A stretch of 64,000 nt of DNA, from assembly GCF_036075115.1 (NCBI RefSeq), contig NZ_CP107958.1:248001-312000 (forward strand), in the 5' to 3' direction. The stretch is from Streptomyces sp. NBC_00377. Lineage in GTDB: Bacteria > Actinomycetota > Actinomycetes > Streptomycetales > Streptomycetaceae. The translations under genes were made by a program, and so were the position numbers. The notes beneath the pieces were generated by a model. It was not told where the DNA came from, ran no database searches, and saw nothing but the letters and a program-made list of their open reading frames with translations. Numbering within the stretch: position 1 is the stretch's first letter; each line of letters starts with the position of its first letter. Positions 26,986 to 35,635 of the stretch are shown piece by piece.

Positions 26986-27704
26986 GAGCCCTTGGCCGCG
27001 CCATTGGCTGATCCGACGGTTGAGGGATGACCGCGCGGATCTGCCGCCGGCGCAGATGGCCGCGGATCGCGCGGGATGAGTAGGCACGGTCGGCCAGGAC
27101 CATGATGGGGCGGGTCCGAGGCCGACCGGGGCCGCCTCTCGGCACCCGGATGCGTGCCATGACCGCCTCGAAGGCGGGCGCGTCACCGGCCTGCCCCGCG
27201 GTGACGGCAAGAGCCAGAGGCCGCGCATGGCCGTCTGCGGCCAGGTGGATCTTCGTGCTCAGCCCACCGCGGGAGCGTCCGAGCGCGTGATCGGCTGGCT
27301 CATCGCGACCGGTTGCCCCTTTTTGAGCGCTCCGGCGGCGTGCTGGTGGGCCCGGACCACGGTGGAGTCGACCGACACCGTCCAGCCGATGTCATCGACG
27401 GCATCGGCTGCCGGGAGGACGGCGGCCAGGAGCTTCTCCCATGTGCCGTCGACGGCCCACCTGATCAGCCGTTTGTGAGCAGTCTGGAACGAGCCGAGCT
27501 CGTCGGGGAGGTCCCGCCAGGGAGAGTTGGTGCGGTACTTCCACGCAATGGCCTCGAGCGTGCGGCGGTGGTCGGCCCACCGCCGGCCCCGCACCGGATC
27601 GGCCGGCATCAGCGGCTCGATCCGGTCCCACATCGCATCAGTGACCACTAATCGGACAGACACACCCGATCAACTGACGAGCCCACCAAAGAGACACGCC
27701 CTAG
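26985..27704 (-). mobile_element. IS5-family element (two-frame transposase), 3'-truncated
   Basis: The first frame, 27663-27259 (134 aa, MSVRLVVTDAMWDRIEPLMP), has the helical N-terminal domain, WAVDGTWEKLLAAV and the DDE Asp in GWTVSVDSTVVRAHQH. A -1 shift at the slippery heptamer leads to DEPADHALGRSRGGLSTKIH, then VLADRAYSSRAIRGHL and IRAVIPQPSDQ, where the frame diverges and stops. The last part with the DDE Glu is missing and a TnpB fragment follows. The intact 5' end with GGGCGTGTCTC and CTAG lies at 27691-27704. Confidence 0.85.
27316..27322 (-). other. Putative -1 frameshift heptamer A AAG GGG in the second IS5 element
   Basis: In the upstream transposase frame the minus strand reads A AAG GGG, an X_XXY_YYZ site. 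Re-reading as AAA GGG continues GCA ACC GGT CGC GAT GAG and into the downstream transposase frame without an intervening stop. Confidence 0.6.
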
Positions 27705-27848
27705 GGGCGCAGGGTGGGGCTTCGACCACACTCCCCGCTCGCCGGCTCGTTCCTCGACGCCGACTCGGAGGTGGCGAGGAGCTTCGCCCTCCCTGATGCG
27801 GTGCATAAAAAGACACGCCTTCGGGAGTCGTCTCGTGCGGGGCGCTGT

Positions 27849-28055
27849 TCACCCCGAGGTCTCTGCCGCCTCAGTCTCGGACTTGTCGGGGAAGACCAGC
27901 CGCACCCCGCCGCCGATCACCAGGAAGCAGGACAGCAGGAGGGCGAAGCGCACGATCCTCGCGGCACCCGCCCAGTCGGACGAAGGTCCCAAGGCCAACC
28001 AGAACGCGAGAGCCATCCCCGCGATCACCACCGTCATGCCAACCAAACGACGCAC
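27849..28055 (-). CDS. Small two-helix membrane protein
   Basis: 68 aa from the GTG at 28055 ([20 protein letters not shown]). Two hydrophobic segments are separated by a short polar loop, and the tail is acidic (DKSETEAAE). A GGG/AAGGG stretch lies upstream. No family is recognised; it resembles the many short membrane proteins of Streptomyces. The bases 28056-28292 hold nothing I can identify. Confidence 0.5.
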   Translation of the reverse strand: MRRLVGMTVVIAGMALAFWLALGPSSDWAGAARIVRFALLLSCFLVIGGGVRLVFPDKSETEAAETSG

Positions 28056-28292
28056 CCCGTGATCCCTTCACTCAATGACCTTCACCCAACGGCCGTCACA
28101 CAGCCGTCCCACTCTACGCACCGGTAACTGCGGTTCGGCGCACGGAAGATGAGCGGCCGGCTGGATGGCGCCGCACGCAGTCGTGGTGCCCCCGTGAAGG
28201 CGCAGAACAGGTGGAATTCCCTGGTCGCAGGTCAGGAGGTCCGGGGACGCCGGCGCTCGTTCGGGGGCGCCGGCATTCCGGTAGGTGTCGGC

Positions 28293-29729
28293 TCAGCTGG
28301 TCACGCGGAAGGTGGCGTCGCTGCGTCCTGTCGCGGTGGTGATCGGGTCGAGGCGGAGTTGGTAGGCGTAGTGGCGGATGTAGTGGTCGGGGTGGTTGTA
28401 CGACTGGAAGGAGGACCAGGTGGGGTCGGCGAGGCCGGCTACTTGGCGGAAGGTGGCGTCAGCGGCGAACTGGGCGGTGCCGTCGTTGTTGACCAGCTGG
28501 AAGTCGTAGTTGGAGTGGCGCAGGAAGTATCCGGGCATGTTCACCGACTCGAAGGAGACGGTGCCGGTGCCCGCCAGGCCGGGCCGCACCCTGAACTGGG
28601 CGTCGTCGGCGGGGCTGACGGTGGGGTCGATGCGCACGTCCATGTCGGCGGTGTGCCGCACGTACCGGTCCTGGAAGTTGAACGACTGGAGCCGCTGGGC
28701 CGGGGTGCTCGGCCAGCGGGCGAGCACGCGGCTCTCCTCGGCGGCCGTCAGGTTCAGGATCCAGCCGTGGCGCTTCTTCGTGCCGCCCATGTTGTAGGTG
28801 CCCGAAGCCGGGATCTGGTAGGAGGAGGGATTGGACGGGTCGGTCGTCACCACCGGCAGGTAACCGCGTCCGGAAGCGTACTGGTCGACGTAGACGGCCC
28901 ACTTGTTGGTGCCGTTGAACTTCATCCACATCGGGCCCTCGACCATCGCCCCGGTCAAACCGATGCTGGAGAGGTTGCCGAGGTTGGTCCACGTCCCGAG
29001 GATCGAGTTGCTGCCTTCGAACGTGATCTGACCGTCGCCGGAGGCACGCACGTAGCGGTAGTTGCCGACGCCCGCCGGCACCTCGACGATCTGGGTGTCG
29101 ATGATCTCCTGGGTGCCTGGACGCTCGATGTAGATCTGCGGGGTGGTGATGGTGCGGAAGTCGCTGGTGTGGGCGTAGAAGATACGGTGCTTCGTTACGC
29201 CGTTGAGGGGCACGTTCGTCGCCCAGTACAGGACGTAGTCGTTGCTGGCCGGGTCCCAGATCGCCTCCGGCGCCCACGCGTTGCGCCCGTCGGGGATGGC
29301 GCCGGCAACGTTCAACAGCCGCGGCTGCGACCAGTTGACCAGGTCAGACGACTCCCACACCACGAGGTTGCGGCTGCCGTTGTTGATGGACTCCGACCAG
29401 TCCTGCCCGCAGCCGATGCACAGGTCGGTCGCTATGATCCAGTACTTGCTGCCGTCAGGGGATCTCACGAACGCGGGGTCGCGCACCCCCTTCGTGCCGA
29501 CCGTGGAGCGCAGGACCATGCCGCCGCCGTTGAGGTCGTTCCAGTGCAGGCCGTCGGTGCTGTGCGAGAGGTACATCTGCTGGTTGGTGGCCCCCTCCCC
29601 GGTGAAGTGCACCATCAGGTAGCCGGGGTCGGCGGCGGCGGCCGGTTGGGGTGCGGTCAGGGCCTGACCCGTGAAGAGGAGGCATGCGGCGAGCAATATC
29701 GCCGACAGCCGTGCGCGCAGCGCGGACAT
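28293..29729 (-). CDS. Secreted GH43-type alpha-L-arabinofuranosidase with AbfB (CBM42) domain
   Basis: 478 aa with a Sec signal (SAILLAACLLFTGQALTAPQ). The catalytic beta-propeller spans about residues 36-335 and shows GVRDPAFVRSPDGSKYWIIA, WAPEAIWD and IDTQIVEVP, acidic sites typical of GH43-like enzymes. About residues 345-478 form an arabinose-binding AbfB beta-trefoil with three repeats (FNFQDRYVRHT; VNMPGYFLRHSNYDFQL; YNHPDHYIRHYAYQLRL). It should remove arabinosyl side chains from plant hemicellulose outside the cell. A dyad that could be a sugar-responsive operator lies about 210 bp upstream. The gene is intact and monocistronic. Confidence 0.9.
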   Translation of the reverse strand: MSALRARLSAILLAACLLFTGQALTAPQPAAAADPGYLMVHFTGEGATNQQMYLSHSTDGLHWNDLNGGGMVLRSTVGTKGVRDPAFVRSPDGSKYWIIATDLCIGCGQDWSESINNGSRNLVVWESSDLVNWSQPRLLNVAGAIPDGRNAWAPEAIWDPASNDYVLYWATNVPLNGVTKHRIFYAHTSDFRTITTPQIYIERPGTQEIIDTQIVEVPAGVGNYRYVRASGDGQITFEGSNSILGTWTNLGNLSSIGLTGAMVEGPMWMKFNGTNKWAVYVDQYASGRGYLPVVTTDPSNPSSYQIPASGTYNMGGTKKRHGWILNLTAAEESRVLARWPSTPAQRLQSFNFQDRYVRHTADMDVRIDPTVSPADDAQFRVRPGLAGTGTVSFESVNMPGYFLRHSNYDFQLVNNDGTAQFAADATFRQVAGLADPTWSSFQSYNHPDHYIRHYAYQLRLDPITTATGRSDATFRVTS

Positions 29730-29934
29730 TTACGTCTCCTGTCGTTCTGCCATGCCGCCATCGGGTGGGAGGGGCGCAGTGGAGTGGCTGGGAGCAGCTC
29801 GGTCTCGGTGTCGGCGGGTTCGTCGATGTCAGCGGCGGACGAGCGGAGTCTCCGTCTCCTGGTGGTGACCGCTGTCGCGTCCCGCGGTGTGCCGTCGCGG
29901 AGCTTGGCCGGGGAGAAGTCCAATGAGAGCAGTT

Positions 29935-29958
29935 GTTCGATAATTCGAACGTCGTTCG
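29935..29958 (-). promoter_or_regulatory. Overlapping dyads upstream of the arabinofuranosidase gene
   Basis: GTTCGA-TAAT-TCGAAC is a perfect 6-bp inverted repeat (29935-29950). Its right arm overlaps a second dyad, CGAAC-GTC-GTTCG (29946-29958). The location about 206 bp upstream of the start and the AT-rich core suggest a repressor operator, perhaps of a LacI-type sugar regulator. The rest of 29730-30098 contains no gene. Confidence 0.55.
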
Positions 29959-30098
29959 TAAGATCGTGCAGACGTTAAGTGTGCGTAGCGGGACGCGTCA
30001 ATACTTCTGACACAGGTAGGGCGGACGGTGGTCGGCGGGTCACGTGTACGGGATTCCGATGCGCTTCAGAGGGCGAGTGGCGGTGACGGCCTCGGTAT

Positions 30099-30360
30099 TC
30101 ATGAAACCTCCCGAGCCTCGGAAAGAAGGTCCTCCCGCCCCCGAGAAAGTGGGCAGGACCATCCTGAGGCCGTGATGGCGGCCTCGAAGTCATCGAGCGA
30201 GTCGAACGCCCGGTAGACCGAGGCGAACCGCCGATACGCGACGAGGTCGCGCTCCTGCAACGGGCCGAGTACGGCGAGCCCCACGTCATGGGTGGTCAAC
30301 TCGGCACTTCGCGACGAGAGCAGTCAGGGCACTGGCGACGCCCGCGGATCAATGTGCCCG
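30099..30360 (-). pseudogene. nrdR with a large internal deletion
   Basis: The C-terminal part [20 protein letters not shown] then [20 protein letters not shown] (30299 downward) is unmistakably NrdR, the repressor of ribonucleotide reductase genes. Just upstream, in another frame, [14 protein letters not shown] (30300-30350) is the end of its zinc finger. Everything between, including most of the ATP-cone, is missing, and the tail after DDFEAA is also replaced. It is therefore a collapsed extra copy and cannot be the functional regulator. Confidence 0.8.
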
Positions 30361-30377
30361 CGCAAGGACACAGCACG

Positions 30378-30583
30378 ATGAGTACTCCCCCGCCCCTGCC
30401 GCTCGCAGACCCTGACCCGTCCGCGTTCGTCTGCCTGGGCAGCCAGGTCGGCCCTGCGCCATCTGCCAGCGCAAGACACACAAGTATGGCAACGGCGGCA
30501 GCCCTCTCTGCCAGTGGTGCATGACACCCGTCCTGAACGGCTGGGGGCCGACCACACGATTCACCAGTACACGCCGCGCCTGA
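30378..30583 (+). pseudogene. Small zinc-ribbon-like protein, frameshifted
   Basis: An ATG at 30378 starts MSTPPPLPLADPDPSAFVCL. Near 30440 the likely continuation is in another frame: GRPCAICQRKTHKYGNGGSP then LCQWCMTPVLNGW, with two CxxC pairs. The combination reads like a short zinc-binding protein broken by one indel. I do not recognise the family. The bases 30584-30747 hold nothing further. Confidence 0.35.
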
Positions 30584-30747
30584 CGGCCGCACGCCCTGCA
30601 CCATGTGCCGGCCCGTCCTGGAGGACACCCGAACACCACCGCCGTCCGGTGGAAGAGATCCCCGGGGACGTGGCACCTGCCCCAGCCCATGCTGACCGCT
30701 CCGACCACTGACCCCGCCCTGGCGCCCGGCTGGCCGCAGAGCCCAAG

Positions 30748-31404
30748 TCAGGGACAGGTACTGGCGTCTGTCCGTTGTCCGGCGTCCGGGGTGGCGGGGC
30801 CGCCGACGGTGAAGATGCGATTGAGGTGGTGGCGGAGTACGGCGATGGCTGACTCCGGTGTCCGTTGGGCGACGAGGATGCTGGTGCCCATGGTCGCGGT
30901 CATGGCGAGCAGGCTGATGGCCTCGGTGCGTGCGTTGGCGCCCGGATCGGCCAGGCCTGCCGCCTGGGCTCCTTCGATCAGTCCGGTGAGGGCATTCTCG
31001 GCGGCGTCAGGGTTGTCGATGAAGGGCTGGGCGGCGAGTGCTCCGTCGGTCACGGACAGGATCGCGTAGGAGCTGTAGAGGAGGTGGAAGGTGCGGCTCT
31101 CCTGGTCGGTCGGCAGGGAGGCCAGCAGCAGCGCCTCGATCGTCGTGCGGGGGCCCGGGTCCGGGCCGGCAGCGGCCAGTCGGGCGCCCACGCGGGCGGT
31201 GAAGCGGTCGGTCAGGTGCTGGAGTCCGTAGAAGAGCAGCTTCTCCTTGGTCTCGAAGTAGTACTGCACGAGCCGGAGGGATACGCCGGCCTCGGCGGCC
31301 ACGTCGCGCATGCCGACGGCGTGCAGCCCTCGCCGCCCCGCGACCTGGATGAGCGCTTCGGCGATCTGGGCGCGCCGTTCCTCGTGGTCCACGCGTTTTG
31401 GCAT
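30748..31404 (-). CDS. TetR-family repressor of the divergent hydrolase gene
   Basis: 218 aa from the ATG at 31404 (MPKRVDHEERRAQIAEALIQ), preceded by GGAGA. The helix-turn-helix is at about residues 30-55 (MRDVAAEAGVSLRLVQYYFE), followed by an all-helical ligand domain. It is divergent from the alpha/beta hydrolase gene, and the intergenic region carries two tandem copies of a 16-bp dyad, the expected arrangement for a local TetR repressor that responds to a substrate or product of the hydrolase. Confidence 0.85.
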   Translation of the reverse strand: MPKRVDHEERRAQIAEALIQVAGRRGLHAVGMRDVAAEAGVSLRLVQYYFETKEKLLFYGLQHLTDRFTARVGARLAAAGPDPGPRTTIEALLLASLPTDQESRTFHLLYSSYAILSVTDGALAAQPFIDNPDAAENALTGLIEGAQAAGLADPGANARTEAISLLAMTATMGTSILVAQRTPESAIAVLRHHLNRIFTVGGPATPDAGQRTDASTCP

Positions 31405-31478
31405 CAGTGCTGTCTCCGGCCCTGGGTGGGATGGGTGGTTCAGGGGCTCGTAGTCCGGCCCGGTCCGAACGTCCTTCA

Positions 31479-31516
31479 TGGTACCGCCGTATCAACATTA
31501 TGGTACGTTCGTATCA
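31479..31516. promoter_or_regulatory. Tandem TetR-type operators
   Basis: TGGTACCGCCGTATCA (31479-31494) and TGGTACGTTCGTATCA (31501-31516) are two copies of an imperfect dyad (half sites TGRTACG / CGTATCA) spaced 22 bp apart, about two helical turns. They lie between the divergent tetR and hydrolase starts, 30 bp before the hydrolase GTG. Confidence 0.75.
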
Positions 31517-31545
31517 CGAAGAATTGATCTTCCTGGAGGTGCCCC

Positions 31546-32496
31546 GTGCCCGAGAACACGACCCGAGTACGCCGCGACATCGGCCACTACGTGAACGACG
31601 AGCTGCGTGATCGCTACTTCGCCACCTGCGACGTCCTCTACGCGAAGGGCGCGCCCGCTCGCTCCGAGACCGACGTCGAGACGAGCTTCGGCACCACGCA
31701 CGTCTACCGGTACGGCCCCGCCGACCCGGCAGCCGGGTCACGCGCGCCCGTGGTCCTGATACACGGTTCGGGAGGCTGCTCCGCCCAGTGGTACCCCAAC
31801 ACCCTTGCCCTCAGCGCCGAGCGCCCCGTCTACGCTCTCGACACTCCCGGCGATCCCGGCCGCAGCGTCCAGCGCGAACCGATGTGGCAGCCCGAGCGCG
31901 CGGCCCAGTGGATGGATGAAGCCCTCGACGCACTGGGCCTCGACAAGGTCCACCTCGTCGGCTCCTCGTACGGCGGCTGGCTGGTCATCAACCAGGCCCA
32001 CCTTCGGCCCGGAAGGCTCGCCTCGGTCACCGCCCTCGACCCGGGTGGGCTGGAGAAGGTCGGCCTGCGCTTCTTCGTATGGATCTTCGCCAGCCTCTTC
32101 GCCACCTACGCCCCCAAGGCGTGGCGCCCCCGGCTCGCCAAGTGGCTGGAGCAGCCGGTGATCGTCGTCCCCGAGCTCCGCGCGATGATCCAGGCCAGTG
32201 TGAAGGCCTTTCGGATCCGCCGCCCCGCCCCGCTGCCGCTGACGGACGCGGAACTGGGCTCCATCCGGACGCCGTTCTACCTGATCATGGGCAAGCGCAG
32301 CCTGCTCGTGCACCCGAAGCGGCAGCTGGAACGCGTACCGCGCCTGCTCCCCGGCGCCCGCGCCGAGATCGTCGCCGCAACCGGCCACGGCCCGCAGATC
32401 GACCACCCCGACCTGGTGAACGCCCGGATGCTGAGCTTCATGGAGGACATCGACTCCCTCGATCCTGCGGCGGCACGGTGCACCCCGGACGCGTAG
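31546..32496 (+). CDS. Alpha/beta hydrolase
   Basis: 316 aa from the GTG at 31546, preceded by GGAGGTGCCCC. Motifs are the oxyanion HGSGG (VVLIHGSGGCSAQWY), the nucleophile GSSYGG (about residue 142) and the C-terminal catalytic His in ATGHGPQIDHPD. A cap of about 70 residues follows the nucleophile. Similar proteins include carboxylesterases, haloalkane dehalogenases and epoxide hydrolases; the substrate cannot be told. Under control of the divergent TetR gene and its tandem operators. Confidence 0.85.
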   Translation: MPENTTRVRRDIGHYVNDELRDRYFATCDVLYAKGAPARSETDVETSFGTTHVYRYGPADPAAGSRAPVVLIHGSGGCSAQWYPNTLALSAERPVYALDTPGDPGRSVQREPMWQPERAAQWMDEALDALGLDKVHLVGSSYGGWLVINQAHLRPGRLASVTALDPGGLEKVGLRFFVWIFASLFATYAPKAWRPRLAKWLEQPVIVVPELRAMIQASVKAFRIRRPAPLPLTDAELGSIRTPFYLIMGKRSLLVHPKRQLERVPRLLPGARAEIVAATGHGPQIDHPDLVNARMLSFMEDIDSLDPAAARCTPDA

Positions 32497-32643
32497 CCGC
32501 GAGGGCCGCAGACGCGAACTGTCCAACAGTGCATAACAGTCGAGACTGATCACGCCCGCCTGCTCGACGCCGCACACCGCGCCCTGAACCGCTGTTGAAC
32601 CTCTCTTCACCGAGACCCGTTCCTCCCGTGCCGTACCCTCTCG

Positions 32644-33330
32644 GTGTTCCCGATGATCGCGGGCTCCGCCGGCCAGTTCGGGGTACACCGGCCCGAGGAC
32701 CGGGCCGAAGTGATCGACCTTCTGGCCGAGTTGCATCGGGCCACCCCGGTGGTGGCGGACACCGCTTTGCGCACAGATCTGGTGCTGCCTGGCCGGGACC
32801 GGCTGCACGAGGCGCTGCGCGACCTCGACCAGGAATGGACTGGCGGGCCTTTGGCCGAGCCGGCCCGCCAGTTGCTCGCCGCGCACGCCGGAGGCATCCG
32901 AGGGTGGCTCGCTGACTTCGACCGATACGTCGACACGGTCCGTGGCACCGAGGCGAAGTGGGTGGTCACACACGGCGAACCGCATCCCGGCAACATCATG
33001 CGGTCCCCGGCCGGGCTGCGGCTTGTCGACTGGGGCACCGTGCGGATCTCTCCACCGGAACGAGACCTGTGGATGCTCACCACCGCCCTGGCCGACATGC
33101 TCGGTCAGGAGCCGGACCGCGGCGAGAACAAAGTACTGGCGCGCTACACCCGGGTCACCGGCCGCATCGTCACGCCGGCCGGCATCGCGCTGTATCGGAT
33201 CTGGTGGACCCTCGCCGACATCGCCATCTTCGTCGACGAGCTGCGTCGGCCGCACGGCACCGGCGAGGACATCGCCGCGGCGTTGACCTGTCTCACCGGC
33301 TATCTCGAACCCAGCTGGGATTTCCACTAG
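32644..33330 (+). pseudogene. Aminoglycoside-phosphotransferase-like kinase lacking its N-lobe
   Basis: 228 codons from a GTG at 32644 (MFPMIAGSAGQFG) contain the C-lobe of an APH/choline-kinase fold: the catalytic loop VVTHGEPHPGNIM and the metal-binding LVDWGTVRISPPERDLW. Full members have about 300 residues with a Lys-bearing N-lobe; here an in-frame TGA lies at about 32596 and the N-lobe is absent. It ends exactly at the left CTAG of the IS5-type cassette. It might be translated but should not bind ATP normally. Confidence 0.65.
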
Positions 33331-33356
33331 GGCCTGTTCTGAGTTGAGGTCACGGG
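33331..33356 (+). repeat. Left terminal inverted repeat of the cassette
   Basis: GGCCTGTTCTGAGTTGAGGT followed by CACGGGA. CTAG lies immediately outside at 33327-33330. It also overlaps the final codons of the minus-strand transposase tail. Confidence 0.85.
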
Positions 33357-33437
33357 AGGGCTGGGGCTGCGTAACCAGAGGGTGGACCCGCGCAGGTGGA
33401 GTCCTGCGGCATAGCTCTCGGGTGTCTTGTCATAGCG

Positions 33438-33449
33438 GGTGGCCAGCCC
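33438..33449 (+). repeat. 12-bp direct repeat, left border of the cargo
   Basis: GGTGGCCAGCCC, identical to 35926-35937. It lies inside the transposase coding tail, so joining the two copies restores a continuous reading KEWRGLATRYDK. Confidence 0.75.
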
Positions 33450-33608
33450 TGAGGCGGCCTTTGAGACGCACGCCGTGTCGCCGGTGCACGCGGAGGTCAC
33501 CAAACGCCTCCGCGAACTCTGCGTCGCGGGGACGGAGGCGTACCGGTTCGACATGGTCGCGGGAAGGGGCTCCCTGCGGCGCCTTGGGACAACGACGCGT
33601 CCCGACGG

Positions 33609-34301
33609 TCAGGCGCCGCAGGCCCCGTTTCCGCCGAGGCTGATCATGGCGCGGTACAGCTGCTCTTCGGTGAGCGGCGGTGCCGGCAGCGGGTGGGCGC
33701 GGTCGGTTCGGAAGCCGTCGAGCAGAAGGTAGAGGTGGCGGCGCCAGGCGTCCGGGGCGATGGCGTGGGTGGCCTCGGTGACGCGGCTGTGCGACCAGAT
33801 GACGAAGGCAAGGTCCTCGGGGGTGAGGTCGGGGCGCAGGCTGCCCTGCTCCTGCGCACGCTCGACGATGTGTACACCGAGTTCACGGATGCGGGTCTGG
33901 GCGCCCGCCAGGCAGGCGCTCTCCGGCAACCGCATGGAGGCCAGATCGTTGAACCCCCGGTCCTGTGACTGGAGTTCGCACATGGTCTCCAGGAAGTGGC
34001 ACAGCCCCGCCCAGGCGTCATCCATGGTGACGGCCTTCTCGGCGGCCTGCCGCCAGACGGCCAGCTTCTCGGCGAAGGTCGCCTGCACCAGGTCCAACCG
34101 GGTGGGGAAGTGCCGGTACAGCGTGCCGATGGCCAGCCCGGCTCGCTTGGCCACCTGCTCCAGGGGTGCCTCCAGGCCCTGCTCGGCGAAGCAGGAGCCG
34201 GCTGCGGTGAGCAGGGCCTCGCGATTGCGCTGGGCGTCGCGCCGCAGGGGGCGGACAGGGGCCGGGTTCCCGGCGGGGGCGGACGGAGGGTCGATGGCCA
34301 T
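33609..34301 (-). CDS. TetR/AcrR-family regulator
   Basis: 230 aa. After a Pro-rich start, the DNA-binding domain spans about residues 20-65 (REALLTAAGSCFAEQGLEAP; KRAGLAIGTLYRHFPTRLDL), with the C-terminal all-helical ligand domain after it. It is divergent from the SDR-like/oxidoreductase pair inside the cassette and probably represses them. The 33450-33608 stretch before its stop holds only an unrecognised plus-strand scrap (HAEVTKRLRELCVAGTEAYR). Confidence 0.85.
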   Translation of the reverse strand: MAIDPPSAPAGNPAPVRPLRRDAQRNREALLTAAGSCFAEQGLEAPLEQVAKRAGLAIGTLYRHFPTRLDLVQATFAEKLAVWRQAAEKAVTMDDAWAGLCHFLETMCELQSQDRGFNDLASMRLPESACLAGAQTRIRELGVHIVERAQEQGSLRPDLTPEDLAFVIWSHSRVTEATHAIAPDAWRRHLYLLLDGFRTDRAHPLPAPPLTEEQLYRAMISLGGNGACGA

Positions 34302-34449
34302 GTCACTCAGGCTACCAACCGGAGGGATGCCTCATGTTCTCTGCTACGCTCCAGAACATGAGGCTGCCCTCGACTTTCAGTCCTGACCGCCGTCGTGGCG
34401 GGAGGTGCCCCTCATCCGTCCAGCCCGTCCGACCACAGGAGCACCACCC

Positions 34450-35121
34450 ATGCCCGTCATCGCCGTCATCGGGGCAGGCCCAGGCCTCGGCTTGTCCATC
34501 GCCCGCCGCTTCGGAAGGGAGGGTTTCCAGGTCGCCCTGGTGTCCCGGACCCAGAACAAGCTCGACGCGCTCGCCGCGCGGCTCGCCGAGGACGGCATCG
34601 AGGCCGCGGGCTTCGCCGCGGACGTGACGCGTCCCGACTCGCTGCAGTCGGCGCTCGCCGCGGTCGCCGACCGGTTCGGGGCCGTCGACGTACTGGAGTA
34701 CTCACCCGCCGACCCCACGTTCGCCGGCGCCGCCGCCGTCGACGCTACGGCGCAGGACCTCCACAAGCAGCTCCACTACTACCTGTACGGAGCGGTTGCC
34801 GCGGTCCGTCAGGTGTTGCCCACCATGCTCGAACGCGGCAGTGGCACCCTGCTGTTCTCCACGGGCGCCTCCTCGGTCCGGCCGAGCGGCGGCGCGTTCG
34901 GCAGCATCGGCGTCGCGGCGGCGGCCCTGCGCAACTACGCCATGGCCCTGGGCGTCGACCTCGCCGAGCACGGGGTGCACGCCGCGCACGTGGCGATCGG
35001 GGTGTTCATCGGCAGCGGTCCCGGCACCGAGCCCGAGACCATCGCCGAGCACTACTGGGACGCCTACACCAAGCGCGACCAGGCCGAGATCGTCCACACC
35101 GTCCCCGGCGGCATCAGGTGA
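34450..35121 (+). CDS. SDR-like Rossmann protein lacking the catalytic Tyr/Lys
   Basis: 223 aa from the ATG at 34450, preceded by AGGAG. The NADP-binding motif IGAGPGLGLSIARRFG and VALVSRTQNKLDALA identify the short-chain dehydrogenase fold. A Ser is present in LFSTGASS, but the YxxxK position reads FGSIG (in GGAFGSIGVAAAALRNYA), so the proton-relay Tyr and Lys are missing. It may bind nucleotide for regulation or use another mechanism. It overlaps the next gene by 4 bp (GTGA), so the two are translationally coupled. It is cargo of the IS-bounded cassette. Confidence 0.8.
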   Translation: MPVIAVIGAGPGLGLSIARRFGREGFQVALVSRTQNKLDALAARLAEDGIEAAGFAADVTRPDSLQSALAAVADRFGAVDVLEYSPADPTFAGAAAVDATAQDLHKQLHYYLYGAVAAVRQVLPTMLERGSGTLLFSTGASSVRPSGGAFGSIGVAAAALRNYAMALGVDLAEHGVHAAHVAIGVFIGSGPGTEPETIAEHYWDAYTKRDQAEIVHTVPGGIR

Positions 35122-35621
35122 CCACCTCCGGCACACCCGCGGCGAACACGGCCAGGCCACCCATGGTGAAGATCTTCCGAGCCGCCAACAAGGTCGTTCG
35201 GCCGCTGCTCGCCTCCCGCTTCCACAAGCCGCTGAGCGGGCGCCTGATGCTGCTCACGTACAAGGGGCACAGGACAGGTCGCGAATTCACGGTCCCCATC
35301 GGCTACTTCGACTGGGATCCCGGCACGGTGCTCGCCATGTCCTCCCAGCTCGGCTGGATCCCCAGCATGCGCGAAGGGTCCGCCGTCCGGCTGCGCATCC
35401 GGGGCCAGGACCACGCCGCCGTCCCGACGGTCGTCGAGGACCCTGAGGAAGTCGCCGCCCTGCTGGGTGAGTTCGGCCGGCGCAAAGGGCCCAAGGCCGC
35501 CAAGGGGCTGATGCTCGGCCTCCCAAGCGACCGGCAACCCACCGACGACGAGCTGCGCACGGCCGCCGCCAAGACCCGCTTCGTCTGCTTCCGGATGGAG
35601 CCGGAGCGGCCGAGCCGGTAG
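35118..35621 (+). CDS. Deazaflavin-dependent nitroreductase-family oxidoreductase
   Basis: 167 aa from the GTG at 35118 within the SDR stop. The split-beta-barrel DDN-type signature is visible in LMLLTYKGHRTGREFTVPIG and YFDWDPGTVLAMSSQLGW. Family members use coenzyme F420, which Streptomyces make, to reduce enones, quinones or nitro compounds. Coupled to the SDR-like gene and probably controlled by the divergent TetR protein; together they suggest a small redox detoxification unit. Confidence 0.82.
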   Translation: MTTSGTPAANTARPPMVKIFRAANKVVRPLLASRFHKPLSGRLMLLTYKGHRTGREFTVPIGYFDWDPGTVLAMSSQLGWIPSMREGSAVRLRIRGQDHAAVPTVVEDPEEVAALLGEFGRRKGPKAAKGLMLGLPSDRQPTDDELRTAAAKTRFVCFRMEPERPSR

Positions 35622-35635
35622 CACTCGACCGGCTG

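Noticed and set aside
28149..29978. 609-codon plus-strand frame opposite the arabinofuranosidase gene
   Set aside because: Shadow of the GH43/AbfB gene, which has a signal peptide, catalytic motifs and three AbfB repeats.
33450..33608. Plus-strand frame HAEVTKRLRELCVAGTEAYR as a gene
   Set aside because: Starts at the cargo border without a start codon context and is lost within 50 codons; too short to name.
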